Assembly: GCA_012845835.1 (NCBI GenBank)
Contig: JABAKD010000013.1
Location: forward strand, 8,409,128 to 8,473,127
Direction: 5' to 3'
Source of the DNA: Undaria pinnatifida
Taxonomy: Eukaryota; Sar; Phaeophyceae; Laminariales; Alariaceae
Length of the DNA stretch: 64,000 bases
Notes under the pieces: generated by a model
Seen by the model: only the letters and a program-made list of their open reading frames with translations
What the model was told of the DNA's origin: nothing
The model's database searches: none
Program-made: the position numbers and the translations under genes
In this document: in pieces, positions 20,973-31,318 of the stretch
Layout: every line of letters starts with the position of its first letter
How positions within the stretch are numbered: position 1 is the first letter of the stretch

Positions 20973-22540
20973 TCAAGACGACACGGAAGGTGTAGTGGCC
21001 TTAGTGGCTGTGGCATTTGTGGTAGCCGCAGTGGAAGCCGTGGGGACGACGGCAGTCGGAGGTGCCCGCGGGTACAAAGCGTTCACACCCTCTATGATGC
21101 TTCCGTATGGCCTGAACTGGCCGTCGACATTCTTGTCACCCCCCCCCTTCCTACTCCACGACATCCTGATCACGTTGTAGTCCTTGGTGCATTGTTCTAC
21201 GCCATAACGACCTTTGCTAAACACCATCTGCACTTTGGGAGAGTGGATGCTGATGTTTCGGTCCACCCACTGCGTGCAAACCATGGTGACGTGGATGGTT
21301 CGGAGGATGTGAGTGCTGAATCAAGGAATCCCAAGGAAGTGAACACCGACGAAAATGAACAACTCGTATTGACGGCCCGCGTTGAACGCTTTCCCCTCGC
21401 TGTCGAAGGGAACAAAGGAAGCACACAGACCGCCCCCCTCCACCTCACCAAGAAGCTCCCACATAAGCGAACGCAAGACGACTAACATTACCGTGTAGTC
21501 GTCAGCACTCTCCTTATTCTTCACGTGCGTTGCTGCCATTCCATGCTCCAATTGCTTGAGCTGGATGTCGTTCTTTGGTGTCATAAGTAGGATGAACTCC
21601 ATCTCTCCTGCCTTGATGTACGTGTTGTGCGCCGGGATGCTCAGAGAATCCTAAGATTGGAGGCAAGCCGCCGTTATGCCGTCCTTGACATTCAGAGCTC
21701 GGCTGAACGTGGCGATGTCCTCCACCCCGACCCCTTTCTCTCTCATCCGTAGAACGACTCTGGTGATCGTTTCCATGTGCTGTGGCGGCGACAGGTGATC
21801 TTCGTAGGTGGGGTTGTCCACGTCGACGTGCGGAGGCCATTCAAACATTTCACGGAACACGACCATTTCTTCGTCGGAGATGAGACCCGTTATGACCTCG
21901 GTGGAGCAGCGAAGTCCGTCATACAGGAAGTGCATACGCCCGTAGTTCTCGTCCTCCAAGTCGCACATCCGACCCTTTAACATCTTGGAACAATTTCCAA
22001 CCCTGGCCGTGTTGTTCTCCGTTGTTACCAACTTCTTCATGGCGTTTGCCACCACCTCGTACCTGACGGTGATGGGCATACACACCAGCAGATCGATGCC
22101 CCTCGTCTTTGTCGAAGCCACTACCGATTCCATGACACTGCGGTTTTTCCGCGTTGGGGCCACCACGTTACTGTGGTAACTCGTTGCATTCAGCGCCTTG
22201 AGACCACACCTAGTACGAGTGGACGGATTCAACGTGGATAATGGCGCCTCACTGAGCCACTCTCGCTTCCCATTCATCCCCACGAGCACCCTCGTTGGCA
22301 TACCGAGTTCTTGGTCCCTAAAGACCACGGTGTCGGCACGATTTGTCGTGCCATCGCTGTCGAGCTCGAACCCAGTCGATTCGCTGAAAGCAGTGAATTT
22401 GGTACCCCCAAATAATAGCGGGTATACGGCTGATACGAGGTTGGTGAACCGACCCAGGCGGTGCGCAGACTGGACTTTTGCCGCACGTGCAGGTTCACGA
22501 AAATGAGGGTCTCCCTCCCGAGTGTGTATTCTCCTCCATC
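20973..22540 (-). pseudogene. Long unknown ORF with two in-frame stops
   Basis: One minus-strand frame stays protein-like from about 22535 to 20973 (over 500 codons) with only two stop codons: TAG at 21651-21653 and TGA at 21321-21323. Recognisable sequence-like stretches include LLFGGTKFTAFSESTGFELD (about 22380), ISDEEMVVFREMFEWPP (about 21860), FILLMTPKNDIQLKQLEHGM (about 21570) and KGRYGVEQCTKDYNVIRMSW (about 21200), ending in an Ala/Thr/Pro-rich tail. I do not recognise the family. Size and composition would suit a structural protein of a mobile or viral element, but that is only a guess. Confidence 0.5.
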
Positions 22541-22920
22541 ATCCCACTCGCTCCGATGTGCGCGAGACCGTTTATCCACAACAATGACCCGGGCTCGTTG
22601 GCGTAATCCATTAACACCTCATCGTTCTCGCTCGCCATCTGGTTCGGGTGACGCGTCGTGCACACTCTGGCATCGCGGAGTGATTGGAAAACATCGCCCC
22701 GGTTGTCCTCCGTGTTACCATCAACCATTTACCTGACCTTCCGGGTCCCATCACCTTTAGCAAAAAACCTGAAGATGTGCATGAAGATGAGCACCAGCGT
22801 CTCCAGAAGGGTGACGACAGCCAGCTTGTTCTCCTCGAGCGAGACGACTCTTTGACCACCATCCTCCTGGTCTCCCGTAAATATCACGACAAAGTTTATG
22901 CCATCCCTGTCCGTTCCCAC
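22495..22920 (-). pseudogene. Upstream part of the unknown decayed ORF, other frame
   Basis: Two open stretches in one frame (22729-22920 and 22495-22728) are separated by a single TGA/TAG-type stop at 22729-22731. The second reads MVDGNTEDNRGDVFQSLRDA... and ends where the frame of 20973-22540 becomes protein-like. A single frameshift near 22500 would join them. Family unknown. Confidence 0.35.
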
Positions 22921-23108
22921 ACCCTGACGCCCTCTCCTGTCGGTGACCTTGGTTGGCCCAAGCGTAATACCGTATGCCCATGGACCTCCTGGTCTCCCGT
23001 AAATAGCACGACAAGTTCATGCCATCCCTGTCCGTCACCAAACCCCGGCGCCCTCTCCTGTCGATGACCTTGGTTCGCCCAAGCGTAATACCGTATGCCC
23101 ATGGGATC
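22867..23108 (+). repeat. Tandem duplication, ~121-bp period
   Basis: CTGGTCTCCCGTAAATA... to ...GTAATACCGTATGCCCATGG occurs twice in succession (starts at about 22867 and 22988) with few differences. Confidence 0.9.
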
Positions 23109-23777
23109 GTATTTTTGGCACTTGGCATAAACCGAGAGTCAGGCCACGATTGTCTTGCTTCTGCTGCGCACTGTTTCGCTCCGCAATAACAGCGTCCTCA
23201 GAAACACTACCAATGGTCACTTTCCTGGCATCATCCCCGATACGGGTGGTGTCGTCGAGCATCCCTCTCCTCGCCACTCTATTCTTCCTGCGCACCCCTC
23301 CCACTAACGTCCCTCTCCTCGCCACTTTACTCTTCCTACGCACCCTTCCCACGAACATCGCTCTCCTCACTACTCTACTCTTCCTACGCAACCCCCTCCC
23401 CTTCCCCTTCCACTTCGACCTTTCCCGCCCCTCCTTTTCCTCCTCCTCCTCCTCCTCACGATCTTCCCTGTATTCCTCATCCTCGTCTTTCGTATATTCT
23501 TCATCCTCGTCCTCATCCTCCCCAACCTCCCCATTCTCCTCTTCGTCCTCATGCTCCTCCTCCGCCTCTTCCTCTTCCTCCTCACTCCATCCCCTCCTCC
23601 ACCTCCCCCTCGTTCATCCTCCATGTGCTCCACCTCCCCCTTCTCCTCTTCCTCCTTATCCTCCACCTTATCCTCGTTCATGTCCTCCATGTGCTCCACC
23701 TCCCCCTTCTCCTCTTCCTCCTCCTCCATCTCTTTTTTCGTATCACCGCCTCCTCTACATGCTGTATCGTCTGTCAA
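23035..23777 (-). CDS. Highly charged low-complexity ORFs (Glu-rich then Arg-rich)
   Basis: On the minus strand, one frame (23370-23777) encodes a Glu/Asp-rich segment with two copies of KGEVEHMED, followed by an Arg/Lys-rich segment. An overlapping frame (23035-23391) contains three tandem ~17-residue repeats of the RRK(S/N)RVARRG type. The plus strand of the same DNA reads as Ser/Pro-rich frames. A single gene with a frameshift is possible, but low-complexity (TCC/TTC)n-like DNA alone could produce such frames. Confidence 0.3.
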
Positions 23778-23879
23778 ACTGGGCGTAGCGTTTCTTTTAT
23801 CGAAATCCCACCATTCGCCTGGTGTTCGACTTGCCCTTTCGTTGCGGCGAACCTATACAGCAAAACCAGTGAACCCAAC

Positions 23880-24600
23880 AGGGTGGTGTACACGTACACA
23901 AATCGAAGTTAATTTTTAAATAGGACCGAATGGGGTGGTTGGGAATGTTTATTGCAGTGAGTGGGGGTGGAACATCAGATCGGCCCGTATTTTCACTAAT
24001 CCGACCTCAGATTAACATTTCAGATTGTAGGTGTGTTAAATGTACAGCAACAGACAGCGGTATCGCAAATACAGCAGGGTGGTGTAGATCTAACTTCAAA
24101 TCAGGACCCTTCTCCAGTCATACGACATGGATGCGGTGGTGAGGAATGTTCGCTGGGTGGGACAGCAGATCGGCCCCGGATTTTCACTAATCTGATCTCA
24201 GAAAAACATTTCAAACTGTAAGTGTGTTATATGTACAACAACAGCTATCCTTTTTTAATGAATTTAGACGCAAACAATAGTCAATATAATATCAATTTAG
24301 GGAAAATTGTTGGTCAAGTACATGTATAACAACACTTTTCGGAGCGGTGGACGGCAGGGTGGTGTAGATCTAACTTCAAAATCAGGACCCTTCTCTTGTC
24401 ATAGGACAAGAATGGGGTGGTTGGGAATGTGTGTTGGGCGGGACAGCAGATCGGCCTGGAATTTTACGAATCTGACCTCAGATTAACATTTCAATTACAA
24501 TTCTGAACCGGACATGGATGGGGTTGTTGGGAATGTGTGCTGGGCGGGACAGCAGATCGGCCCCGGATTTTCACTAATTTGACCTCAGATTAACTGTTGC
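23880..24600 (+). repeat. Degenerate tandem array, four units
   Basis: Units contain GGACAGCAGATCGGCC, ATTTTCACTAAT(C/T)(T/C)GACCTCAGATTAAC and GTGTAGATCTAACTTCAAA, near 23960, 24150, 24440 and 24545. Unit length varies from about 110 to 280 bp because of insertions. No gene. Confidence 0.8.
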
Positions 24601-27027
24601 GGCGGATTGACATGATTGTTACATGAAACCCCGTAGCGGAATGCTGCCTAGGTCTGTATAACGCCGATCAGTCTAGAAAGCATGCCGCTCGGGCCTCAGT
24701 CCAAAAACACACAAAACCAAACGAGGGAAAAAGGAACCTAGACTTGATCTGAAACGAGTGTGAGTGACTGCGAACCGAGCTTGAGTACAGCTATCGTTAC
24801 CGTGAGGCATTGTTGGAGGTTTCATCCGGAGATCTGTTATATTGTACGAGCGCTTGGAAGAGGACTGCGTGGTACGAGACTGGTGTTTGCAGGCAGCTGT
24901 TGCAACAAGCAGACGGGAGGGATCAGCCTGAAGGTAGACACGGAGGAAACGAACTAGAAGCGGTGAGAGAGTTGGGACAAGGGATTGAAGACTGGGGTAC
25001 GTGTGACTAAAATAGCTCTTTATCCGTTCGTTACATGGGGCTTCAGCTGGGATCCGTGTGGGTTGATAGTCTCGCTTGACGCAGGTAGAAGTACGGTCGT
25101 AAATGCGCAGGTAGAAGTGTAGATGCATGCCGAGCCAATTTTGGTTGAAATAATGTATAGAATTTAGCATGGGAAAAAGGAGTAGTCTAAAATTGAATGA
25201 ATTTTACAGGATGTTGAAGAAAATTCCATGGCAGTTCAACTCTATATTATCATGTTGAAAATCTCGCTTGTGTAGCAAAATTTCGCTTGAAGCAGCATCC
25301 TGCATCACGAACCCCACACGCTGCAGGATAACCGCTGGCAGACACCGCAGAAATAGAAGCAGCAGCAGTACAGCAGGCCGCATGAGTGATGAGAATCGGT
25401 GGTCGTGATCTCTAGATAGTCGAGGCGAGGAATGAGACGCTTGATAGTTTATACATGATGAGGAGCCACGCAGTCCATGCTACGCACAGCAGTACATGCA
25501 GAGAGCAAACGAGATTCTCCCCGCTTTGACTGACACACTGTTTTTTTTGTATGCGCTGCAGACGAGGTACGTATGCATCAGTGGTATAAATTGTTCCGCA
25601 AAGCATGCATTTTTTTTGCTTTCGTGCTCTCACGACGAGTACTTCTGCATTGTTGTACCAGGTATGTATGTCATCGTGCTGTATACATGCGTATCATATG
25701 TTCTGTATGTCGTTTGTGATATGCTCTTGTTTTTTTGTGCTGCACCATTTTTGACGCCAAACTGACCGGGTATACCTGCCTGAAAAAAAATATTTTTCGT
25801 TTGTTTGGGTACCAGTACGTACTCAATCGATAACGGATGCATACAGCAAGCGATGGTACAATGCGATCTCACGACTGGAGTGTATTTTAATTTTGACAAT
25901 ATCCGTAAACCAAATGTTTCAAATTTTGAACTGGAAAAGACATACATGCATCCCTGCCTGCAAGTAAGCCTTGCCTAAATGCAAGTTGGGGGGGTATTTA
26001 TGTGGGCAGGATGGTGAGAAGGGAATAACATGAACTGTTGAGCCAGTAACATAATGTAGGAGTAAAAATATTATACATCATTTGCTCATACATATACCTA
26101 CTACTACTGCTGTATAGACTATATGGTCAAAACAATGTACCGTTGTGAGTATCGAGTATTATATGTATAGGTTATTATTGGGGTTACTTGTTTGTTGCAC
26201 CTTGTAAAGCACGAGAAATCCATTGGTCTGGGGAATCAGCAATTGCTGTACGGAATGATAGTATACAGGTTGGTCTTGCTTATTTTACTTGTATAGAATA
26301 GTACACAAGTTGGTATTTATACTACGCGAAATCGTAATCTACGGGCTGGGTTATTTTGGAAAAATATAGCAAGGGCTGACTAAGTTGTATACAATATAAG
26401 AAGTAGATTAAAGAATACGAGACCAATAAGACATCGGGAAAGGATTATCATCAGTGCCGATGACGAGTAAGTTCATACGTGATAAGTCACTGTATGGATG
26501 TGCTTGCGTTCATCATACGGGTTGAAAATGAGTTCGGGTCTGTAAGTTGATCTACACTTGTTGCATACTGTGAGACGACCGTAAGGCAAGGGTTTTTTTG
26601 CAGGCAATTTGGTTTTGGCCTTTGTGATGGGGATTTTGTGTCTTCGCAAGTTGTATAGGCACTGCAAGGTCGTTCTCACAGGTGTTTCAATATTAGTGAT
26701 ACTGCATACTGGTTCTGGTTTTTAATTCTGTATGGGGAATGTAAGCCTTTTTATAGCTTTTCTTTGTCATGCTAAGAACTTACCGGAAATGGAAACATGG
26801 TTTAGGAACATTATCATATTGGAATGGGAAGGGGGGAAGCTCGATAAGTACGTTGGAATTTTGGGGATTGTAAATAATGCATCAATAGGGGGAAGCTTGA
26901 TAAGTACGTTGGAATTTTGAGGTTTGTAAAGAATACATTTATATCAATCAGTGTTGTGTCTTAGATGCCTAAGGGATTCCATACCTTACTCTGTTAGTAG
27001 TGAAGACTCGAGCTTTCGAAGGGTTGC
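24601..27027. other. Gene-free, AT-rich stretch
   Basis: About 2.4 kb with no recognised gene. Open frames such as minus 24673-25170 lack coding character. A ~60-bp tandem duplication occurs at about 26830-26945 (GGGGGAAGCT(C/T)GATAAGTACGTTGG). Confidence 0.5.
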
Positions 27028-27439
27028 ATGTATATTATGATGAAGAGACAACTTTCAACAAACCAGGAAGGTAAATATGCATGTACTCGAAACCTTTCAC
27101 CACCCCTCTTTCCCACCCACCTTGTCCCAAGCCACTGTTTATACCCGTTTAGTGCGGACAACTTGGTGTTACTAGACTCCATCGATCCCCTGGACTCCAC
27201 TCGTCTCCCTAGACTGCATCGTTGGATACCATCTTCACCTTATACGACGCAGCTTCGTCGAGTACATCGTGTACCACGCAGCCACATCGAGTCCGTCGCA
27301 TACTGCACAGCTCCTACTGCACAGCTCCATTCGTCGGATACAACACAGCGTCGTCGAGTCCGTCGTGTCATCTTGCTCTACACGACAGCAAAGCGAGAGG
27401 TTTCGTCAAAGGGAAACGGGCGGCGTCCCGGGGAGGGGG

Positions 27440-27720
27440 GGGGGAGTGATTGGAGGAAATAACATGGCAGGGAGAGGGGGACCTTTTTGGGGACCTTTTG
27501 GTGCACCCTACCCGAGGGGACGGGGGGGAAGGAGTGATTGGAGGAAATAACATGGCAGGAAGAGGGGGGACCTTTTTGGGGGACCTTTTTGGGGACCTTT
27601 TGGTGCACCCTACCCGAGAGGACGGGGGGGGAGGAGTGATTGGAGGAAATAACATGGCAGGAAGAGGGGGACCTTTTTGGGGACCTTTTGGTACACCTTA
27701 CCCGAGGGGAGGCCCACCAC
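27440..27720 (+). repeat. Three tandem ~95-bp units
   Basis: GATTGGAGGAAATAACATGG followed by CAGGGAGAGGGGGACC, GGGACCTTTTTGGGGACC and TGGTGCACCCTACCCGAG-like sequence, repeated three times. Each unit supplies an in-frame MAGRGG(P/T)F start-like peptide to the ORF that follows. Confidence 0.9.
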
Positions 27721-28322
27721 AGGGAGGCCCGTCACAGAGCGGCCAGGCTGGAGGCCCACCACAGGGCGGCCAGGTTGGATGGGGTCCACAGGGTGGTGCA
27801 GGACAAGGGGCAGCAGGACTGGCAAATCCTGTAGGAACGGGAGGCGGGTACAATCAGATGTCCGCTCCCTCCCTACCGTCACCGTTTGGAATCGGAGGAC
27901 GATGGGGTGCACAGACAACCCCAAGAGAAGCACCACCGAACCCTAGATCGCGATGGGGACCTCGGATGGCGCCAAGGCCGCCGCAGCAACAACAGCCAGG
28001 GTACGCTAGCCAACAACAGCAAGGGTTCGCTGGCCAACAACAGTCAGGGTTTGCTGGCCAACCTCAGCCAGGGTTTGCTGGTCAACAGCAGCCAAGGTTC
28101 ACTGACCAACAGCAGCCAGGGTTCACTGGTCAAACAACAGCCAGGGTTCGCTGGCCAACAGCAGTGAGGGTTCACTGGTCAACAGCAGCCAAAGTTCAGA
28201 GAGTTCCGCTCACCGATCGGGAATGGGAGCACTGCAAACTAAGACGTCACAGGTTTTGGTTCATGCAACGTTGTGGCATGCAACGAGCTCGAGCCGGCGA
28301 CTTCCGATGGCGGTGCTGGTGA
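27450..28322 (+). CDS. Gly/Pro/Gln-rich N-terminal region of a Ty3-type polyprotein
   Basis: 290-codon open frame. Residues ~1-85 are repeats of MAGRGG..PFWGPF.TPYPRG; ~90-140 is Gly/Gln-rich; ~175-230 is a run of 8-residue QQPGF(A/T)GQ repeats encoded by a 24-bp minisatellite. The last ~50 codons are in a shifted frame relative to the protease that follows, so the true product probably changes frame near 28140-28200. No zinc knuckle is seen. It lies directly upstream of the protease/RT, so it is likely the C-terminal gag or spacer region of that element. Its link to the gag at 18610 is not demonstrated. Confidence 0.5.
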   Translation: MEEITWQGEGDLFGDLLVHPTRGDGGEGVIGGNNMAGRGGTFLGDLFGDLLVHPTREDGGGGVIGGNNMAGRGGPFWGPFGTPYPRGGPPQGGPSQSGQAGGPPQGGQVGWGPQGGAGQGAAGLANPVGTGGGYNQMSAPSLPSPFGIGGRWGAQTTPREAPPNPRSRWGPRMAPRPPQQQQPGYASQQQQGFAGQQQSGFAGQPQPGFAGQQQPRFTDQQQPGFTGQTTARVRWPTAVRVHWSTAAKVQRVPLTDREWEHCKLRRHRFWFMQRCGMQRARAGDFRWRCW

Positions 28323-29018
28323 ATACTGAGGCGGTTGGAGGAAACTATGTGTCACGGCAGTTCATCGAACCCATTGAAGAACGTGATGGTTAGGGGAAAG
28401 TCGCTGATAAACCCAACAGGAGACAGCCTACTCCGCGTAGCGAACCCAAAAAACAGCGCCGTAACCCCGATGGAAGTGGTAGGCCCGTGCTTGCTACCAC
28501 TAGTCTTTGCACCGGTCGACCAAATCTTCCGTGTGAAGTTCAGGGTGGTGAAGGGACTTCCGTATGCGATGGTGCTTGGAGCCGCGTTCATGAAGGACAA
28601 TCGAAGTATCATCAGCTTCGATGGTGAGGAGGGTTTCCGGCCGACACCATCCTCAGCGTGGGTACCATTCGCCTCGAAGGAGGTCGGAGAGGCCGCGGCA
28701 GGGGCGATGTATGCTGAATGGGAACACTATTGCGCGGTGAAACCGTCAACGGACGAGCAAGAACTGGACGAATTGGCGGGACCGAAGATCCCGGCGGGGA
28801 TTATGGAGTTAGGAAACTCTGTTTGGGAGGACGAAGGCACTCTGCACTGGAAACTACGCATTGCGAAAAACGTAGAGGTTCCAGGTAGTACCAGTATCCA
28901 GGTAGACGCTTTTGTCAAAGGCCCTCAGCCTCAAGTGCAGCAGCTCGTAGTGGTAGAGCCAACTAACCGCTATGATCTTAAACTAGGAGTGGATCTAGGA
29001 GTGCCAAGGGGGGCATAG
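28260..29018 (+). pseudogene. Retropepsin-like protease of the Ty3 element, broken
   Basis: The N-terminal part lies at about 28290-28390 as LPMAVLVNTEAVGGNYVSRQ. The retropepsin catalytic D-T-G-A reads N-T-E-A, so the active site is lost. A stop follows (near 28392) and the fold continues in another frame in the 28335-29018 ORF, whose LPYAMVLGAAFMKDNRSIISF (about 28560-28620) is the typical C-terminal ILG-x-x-F/W-like strand. The remainder of the ORF (to 29018) is a linker. Confidence 0.6.
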
Positions 29019-29051
29019 TGGTAGTTTCCAGGTATACCACTTCAATGTAAG

Positions 29052-29390
29052 TTGTCGAATGTTACCCAGGATAATGTGAAGATCCAGGGGGGGCTGGTGA
29101 TTGCGACGGTTTACGCTGTTAACAATTACGATCGGGAACGCATGAAGTCACTCATGAACCCGGTGTCGGAGAAACCGACACGCCCCAAACAGGACGAGGG
29201 GATCAAAAAGAAAGACAAAGAGAGACCACCGGAGCAATGCAACAAAGGGGGTGAAATCGCAGAGATTACGACCGAAGCCCCCAAGGTGGACCTGGGAGGG
29301 GCCAACTTCGGACAGCTCAGTCCGAGCGAAAAGGACACATTGATGGGCATTATCAACGAGTACATCGACGTGTTCTTGGTCAACCCCAAG
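29052..29390 (+). CDS. Linker between protease and reverse transcriptase
   Basis: Open frame with a Lys/Glu-rich segment (KKKDKERPPEQ) and LSPSEKDTLMGIINEYIDVF at about 29310-29375. The latter is the conserved helix just before RT in Ty3/gypsy pol. A one-base frame change near 29390 joins it to the RT. Confidence 0.5.
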
Positions 29391-30480
29391 AGTGCCCATG
29401 CGACTGGAGCTCAAAGATCCCAACGTCAAGTCATACGTGGCGCCCATTCGACACTACAGCCCGGAACAGCGCGAGATGATTCAGACTGAGGTGGTGAAAC
29501 TCCTGAAGAATGGATCCATTCGGGAATCAACTTCCGAGTGGGCCGCCAATTGTTCGACGGTTCGCAAGAAAGATGGGACAGTGCGGGTTGTACAGGATTT
29601 TCGAGGTATCAATGCGCTTCTCAAATCACAGAGTGATGGACTCGGAGACTTGCAGCATATTATGGATGAGATGGAAGGGTCGAAGTATTTCTTTAGCATC
29701 GATTTAGCTTCAGGATTCTCACAGCTCGAGATCCATGAGGATGATCGACACCTGACAGCATTTCGAGACGCTGACGGAAAGCTGTACGAATACGTTCGCT
29801 GCGGCTTCGGATTGAAGACAGTGCCTTCGGCGTTTGCCAACTACGTTGGAGGGCGACTGTTAACCGTCAAGGATGGGGGAATCAAGAATTGGTTGGACGA
29901 CATCGCCATCCCGTCGAAAACCCTTGAAGGTCAGTGGGTACTGCTGCGAGAAACGTTAGAGTGTCCAAGGCAAGGAAGTTTAACCGTAAATCTTCAGAAA
30001 TCGCATTTCTGTCAGTCGGTCATGGAGTTCGTCGGCATGATCGTGGATAGACTTGGTACCAGGCCAGCCCCGAGCAAGATCGATGCTATCACGCAGCTGT
30101 CCAGGCCGAACACGGTGGAGGAAGTGCGAGTGTTGCTGGGCATGACAGGATACTTGCGACAGTTCGTACCCCAGTATAGCACGGTGTTGGCGCCCATTTC
30201 CGACTTGCTGAGAGATCCAAGGTTCAGAACCAAGAGAGCGAAGAAAGAGAAAGTTCCATGGGGAGAAGAGCAGAACAAAGCTTTTGATGCGCTTATCGAA
30301 GCTTTGACGTCACCCCCAATCCTAGCCCTGCCGGTGTGGACAGAACCGTTCTCGCTGTCCACCGATGCCAGTGAGACAGGAGCAGGAGCGGTGCTAACAC
30401 AATGCATTGAAGGAGTGGGAAAGGTGATCGCGTATGGCAGCAAAAGGTGGTCGAGAGGAGACTCCAAAAAAAAGGTCAGC
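29391..30480 (+). CDS. pol: Ty3/gypsy reverse transcriptase with start of RNase H
   Basis: Contains the RT order of Ty3/gypsy pol: IRESTSEWAANCSTVRKKDG and VVQDFRGIN (RT motifs 1-2), FFSIDLASGFSQLEI (motif A), CGFGLKTVPSAFANY (motif B), NWLDDIAI (motif C, both catalytic Asp present, Trp-Leu instead of the usual Tyr-Val/Ile), LQKSHFCQSVMEFVG (motif D/E), then the thumb/connection LLGMTGYLRQFVPQYSTVL and the RNase H start LSTDASETGAGAVLTQ. The enzyme copies element RNA into cDNA in the particle. The frame is intact over about 365 codons, suggesting a fairly young copy. It ends at a run of eight A (30465-30472), after which RNase H continues in another frame. Confidence 0.92.
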
Positions 30481-30740
30481 AACGGACCGTGAATGCATGG
30501 CGGTCATGTGGGCAGTTAAGAAATTCCAACCCTATCTTTGAGGACGACCGTTCACGCTCATCACGGACTGTTCGGCGTTGACTTGGCTCTTCAAAAGCCA
30601 ATGTCTCACACCGAAATACCACCGCTGGGCTCTGAGGTTGATGGAGCACGACATAACCTTGAAGTGGAGGCCGGGGACACAACATCAGCTCCCAGACGCC
30701 ATGTCGCGGTTACCGGAACAAGAGCATCGTGATCGAAAAT
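30473..30740 (+). pseudogene. RNase H, remainder, with frameshift and one stop
   Basis: After the A8 run the frame changes and reads ATDRECMAVMWAVKKFQPYL, a TGA stop, then PFTLITDCSALTWLF and MEHDITLKWRPGTQHQLPDA followed by MSRL. These are the RNase H motifs (catalytic Glu, second Asp, and the H..PDALSR-like end). Two lesions separate it from the RT frame. Confidence 0.8.
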
Positions 30741-31304
30741 TTCGACGATTCTTTTCCAGGAGACGAGTCGTTGCCAAACGTTTACAAAAGGCCACAGGGG
30801 CCAGTGCTCGACGGCGTACACCTCGAAACCTTAGGAGTAGAAGATGTGGACGGATCTAGTACTCAAAGTCTTACAGTACTTGCAGCCGTCGCACTCACAC
30901 CCACAGACCCATCAGAGGCAGATACTCAACAGGCCAAGCTTGTCATTGCACCGGAGCTTCCAGTGGTGGTCATGCTCGACTGTGGGGGGGGAGGCAGCAT
31001 CCTTGCATCAGAAGGGTTGCTGACGGTCAAGGGAGCAGTAGACCAGGACTGGAGAGCACTGGAATGCATCAGAGCAAACGGACTGGACAAAGGTGCGAAG
31101 CTTCTTAGGGTGACAACAGGGTCGCCGGAATGCCTAACCATGTTGAGAGAGGTGAAACCAGACGTAGTGGTCGGTGACGCCTGCAGGAGGTTTGAAGGGA
31201 TACGAGAGAAGGAGGGAATATCCGGAGCGAGTAGCCTAATCCAAGCTGCCATCGCTTCAGCCGCACGAGTTTTCATACTCGAATGTTTGGGCAACCTTGC
31301 CTAG
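30729..31304 (+). CDS. C5-cytosine DNA methyltransferase-like domain in the Ty3 pol, truncated
   Basis: This frame follows RNase H after one indel. Residues ~78-190 have the motif order of C5 DNA methyltransferases: VMLDCGGGGSI (motif I, SAM binding), GAVDQDWRALECIRANG (motif II), PDVVVGDACRRFEG followed by IREKEG (motif IV, catalytic Cys codon at 31182-31184, but the usual Pro-Cys is Ala-Cys), and a leucine/helix segment ending VFILECLGN (around motif VI, where E-N-V is expected). The C-terminal half (target recognition and motifs VIII-X) is missing because the frame runs into a family A LTR end at about 31290. Recruited methyltransferases are known in LTR retrotransposons of dinoflagellates and a charophyte. 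Alternative: another Rossmann-type methyltransferase. No activity is expected from this copy. Confidence 0.6.
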   Translation: MIENFDDSFPGDESLPNVYKRPQGPVLDGVHLETLGVEDVDGSSTQSLTVLAAVALTPTDPSEADTQQAKLVIAPELPVVVMLDCGGGGSILASEGLLTVKGAVDQDWRALECIRANGLDKGAKLLRVTTGSPECLTMLREVKPDVVVGDACRRFEGIREKEGISGASSLIQAAIASAARVFILECLGNLA

Positions 31305-31318
31305 CCTAGGAGTGTCCA
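31290..31318 (+). repeat. Family A LTR 3'-end fragment at a chimeric junction
   Basis: ACCTTGCCTAGCCTAGGAG and GTGTCCATA resemble the last ~28 bases of the family A LTR (ACCTTGCCTAGCTTAGGCG then TGTCTACA). It fuses the methyltransferase frame to minus-oriented family A interior sequence that starts at about 31319. Confidence 0.65.

Noticed and set aside
23150-23788. Plus-strand Ser/Pro-rich 212-codon ORF
   Set aside because: Low-complexity TCC/TTC-rich DNA; the opposite strand gives an equally long Glu/Arg frame. No domain.
24673-25170. 165-codon minus-strand ORF
   Set aside because: No domain or coding-like pattern; the surrounding 2.4 kb has no other gene signal.
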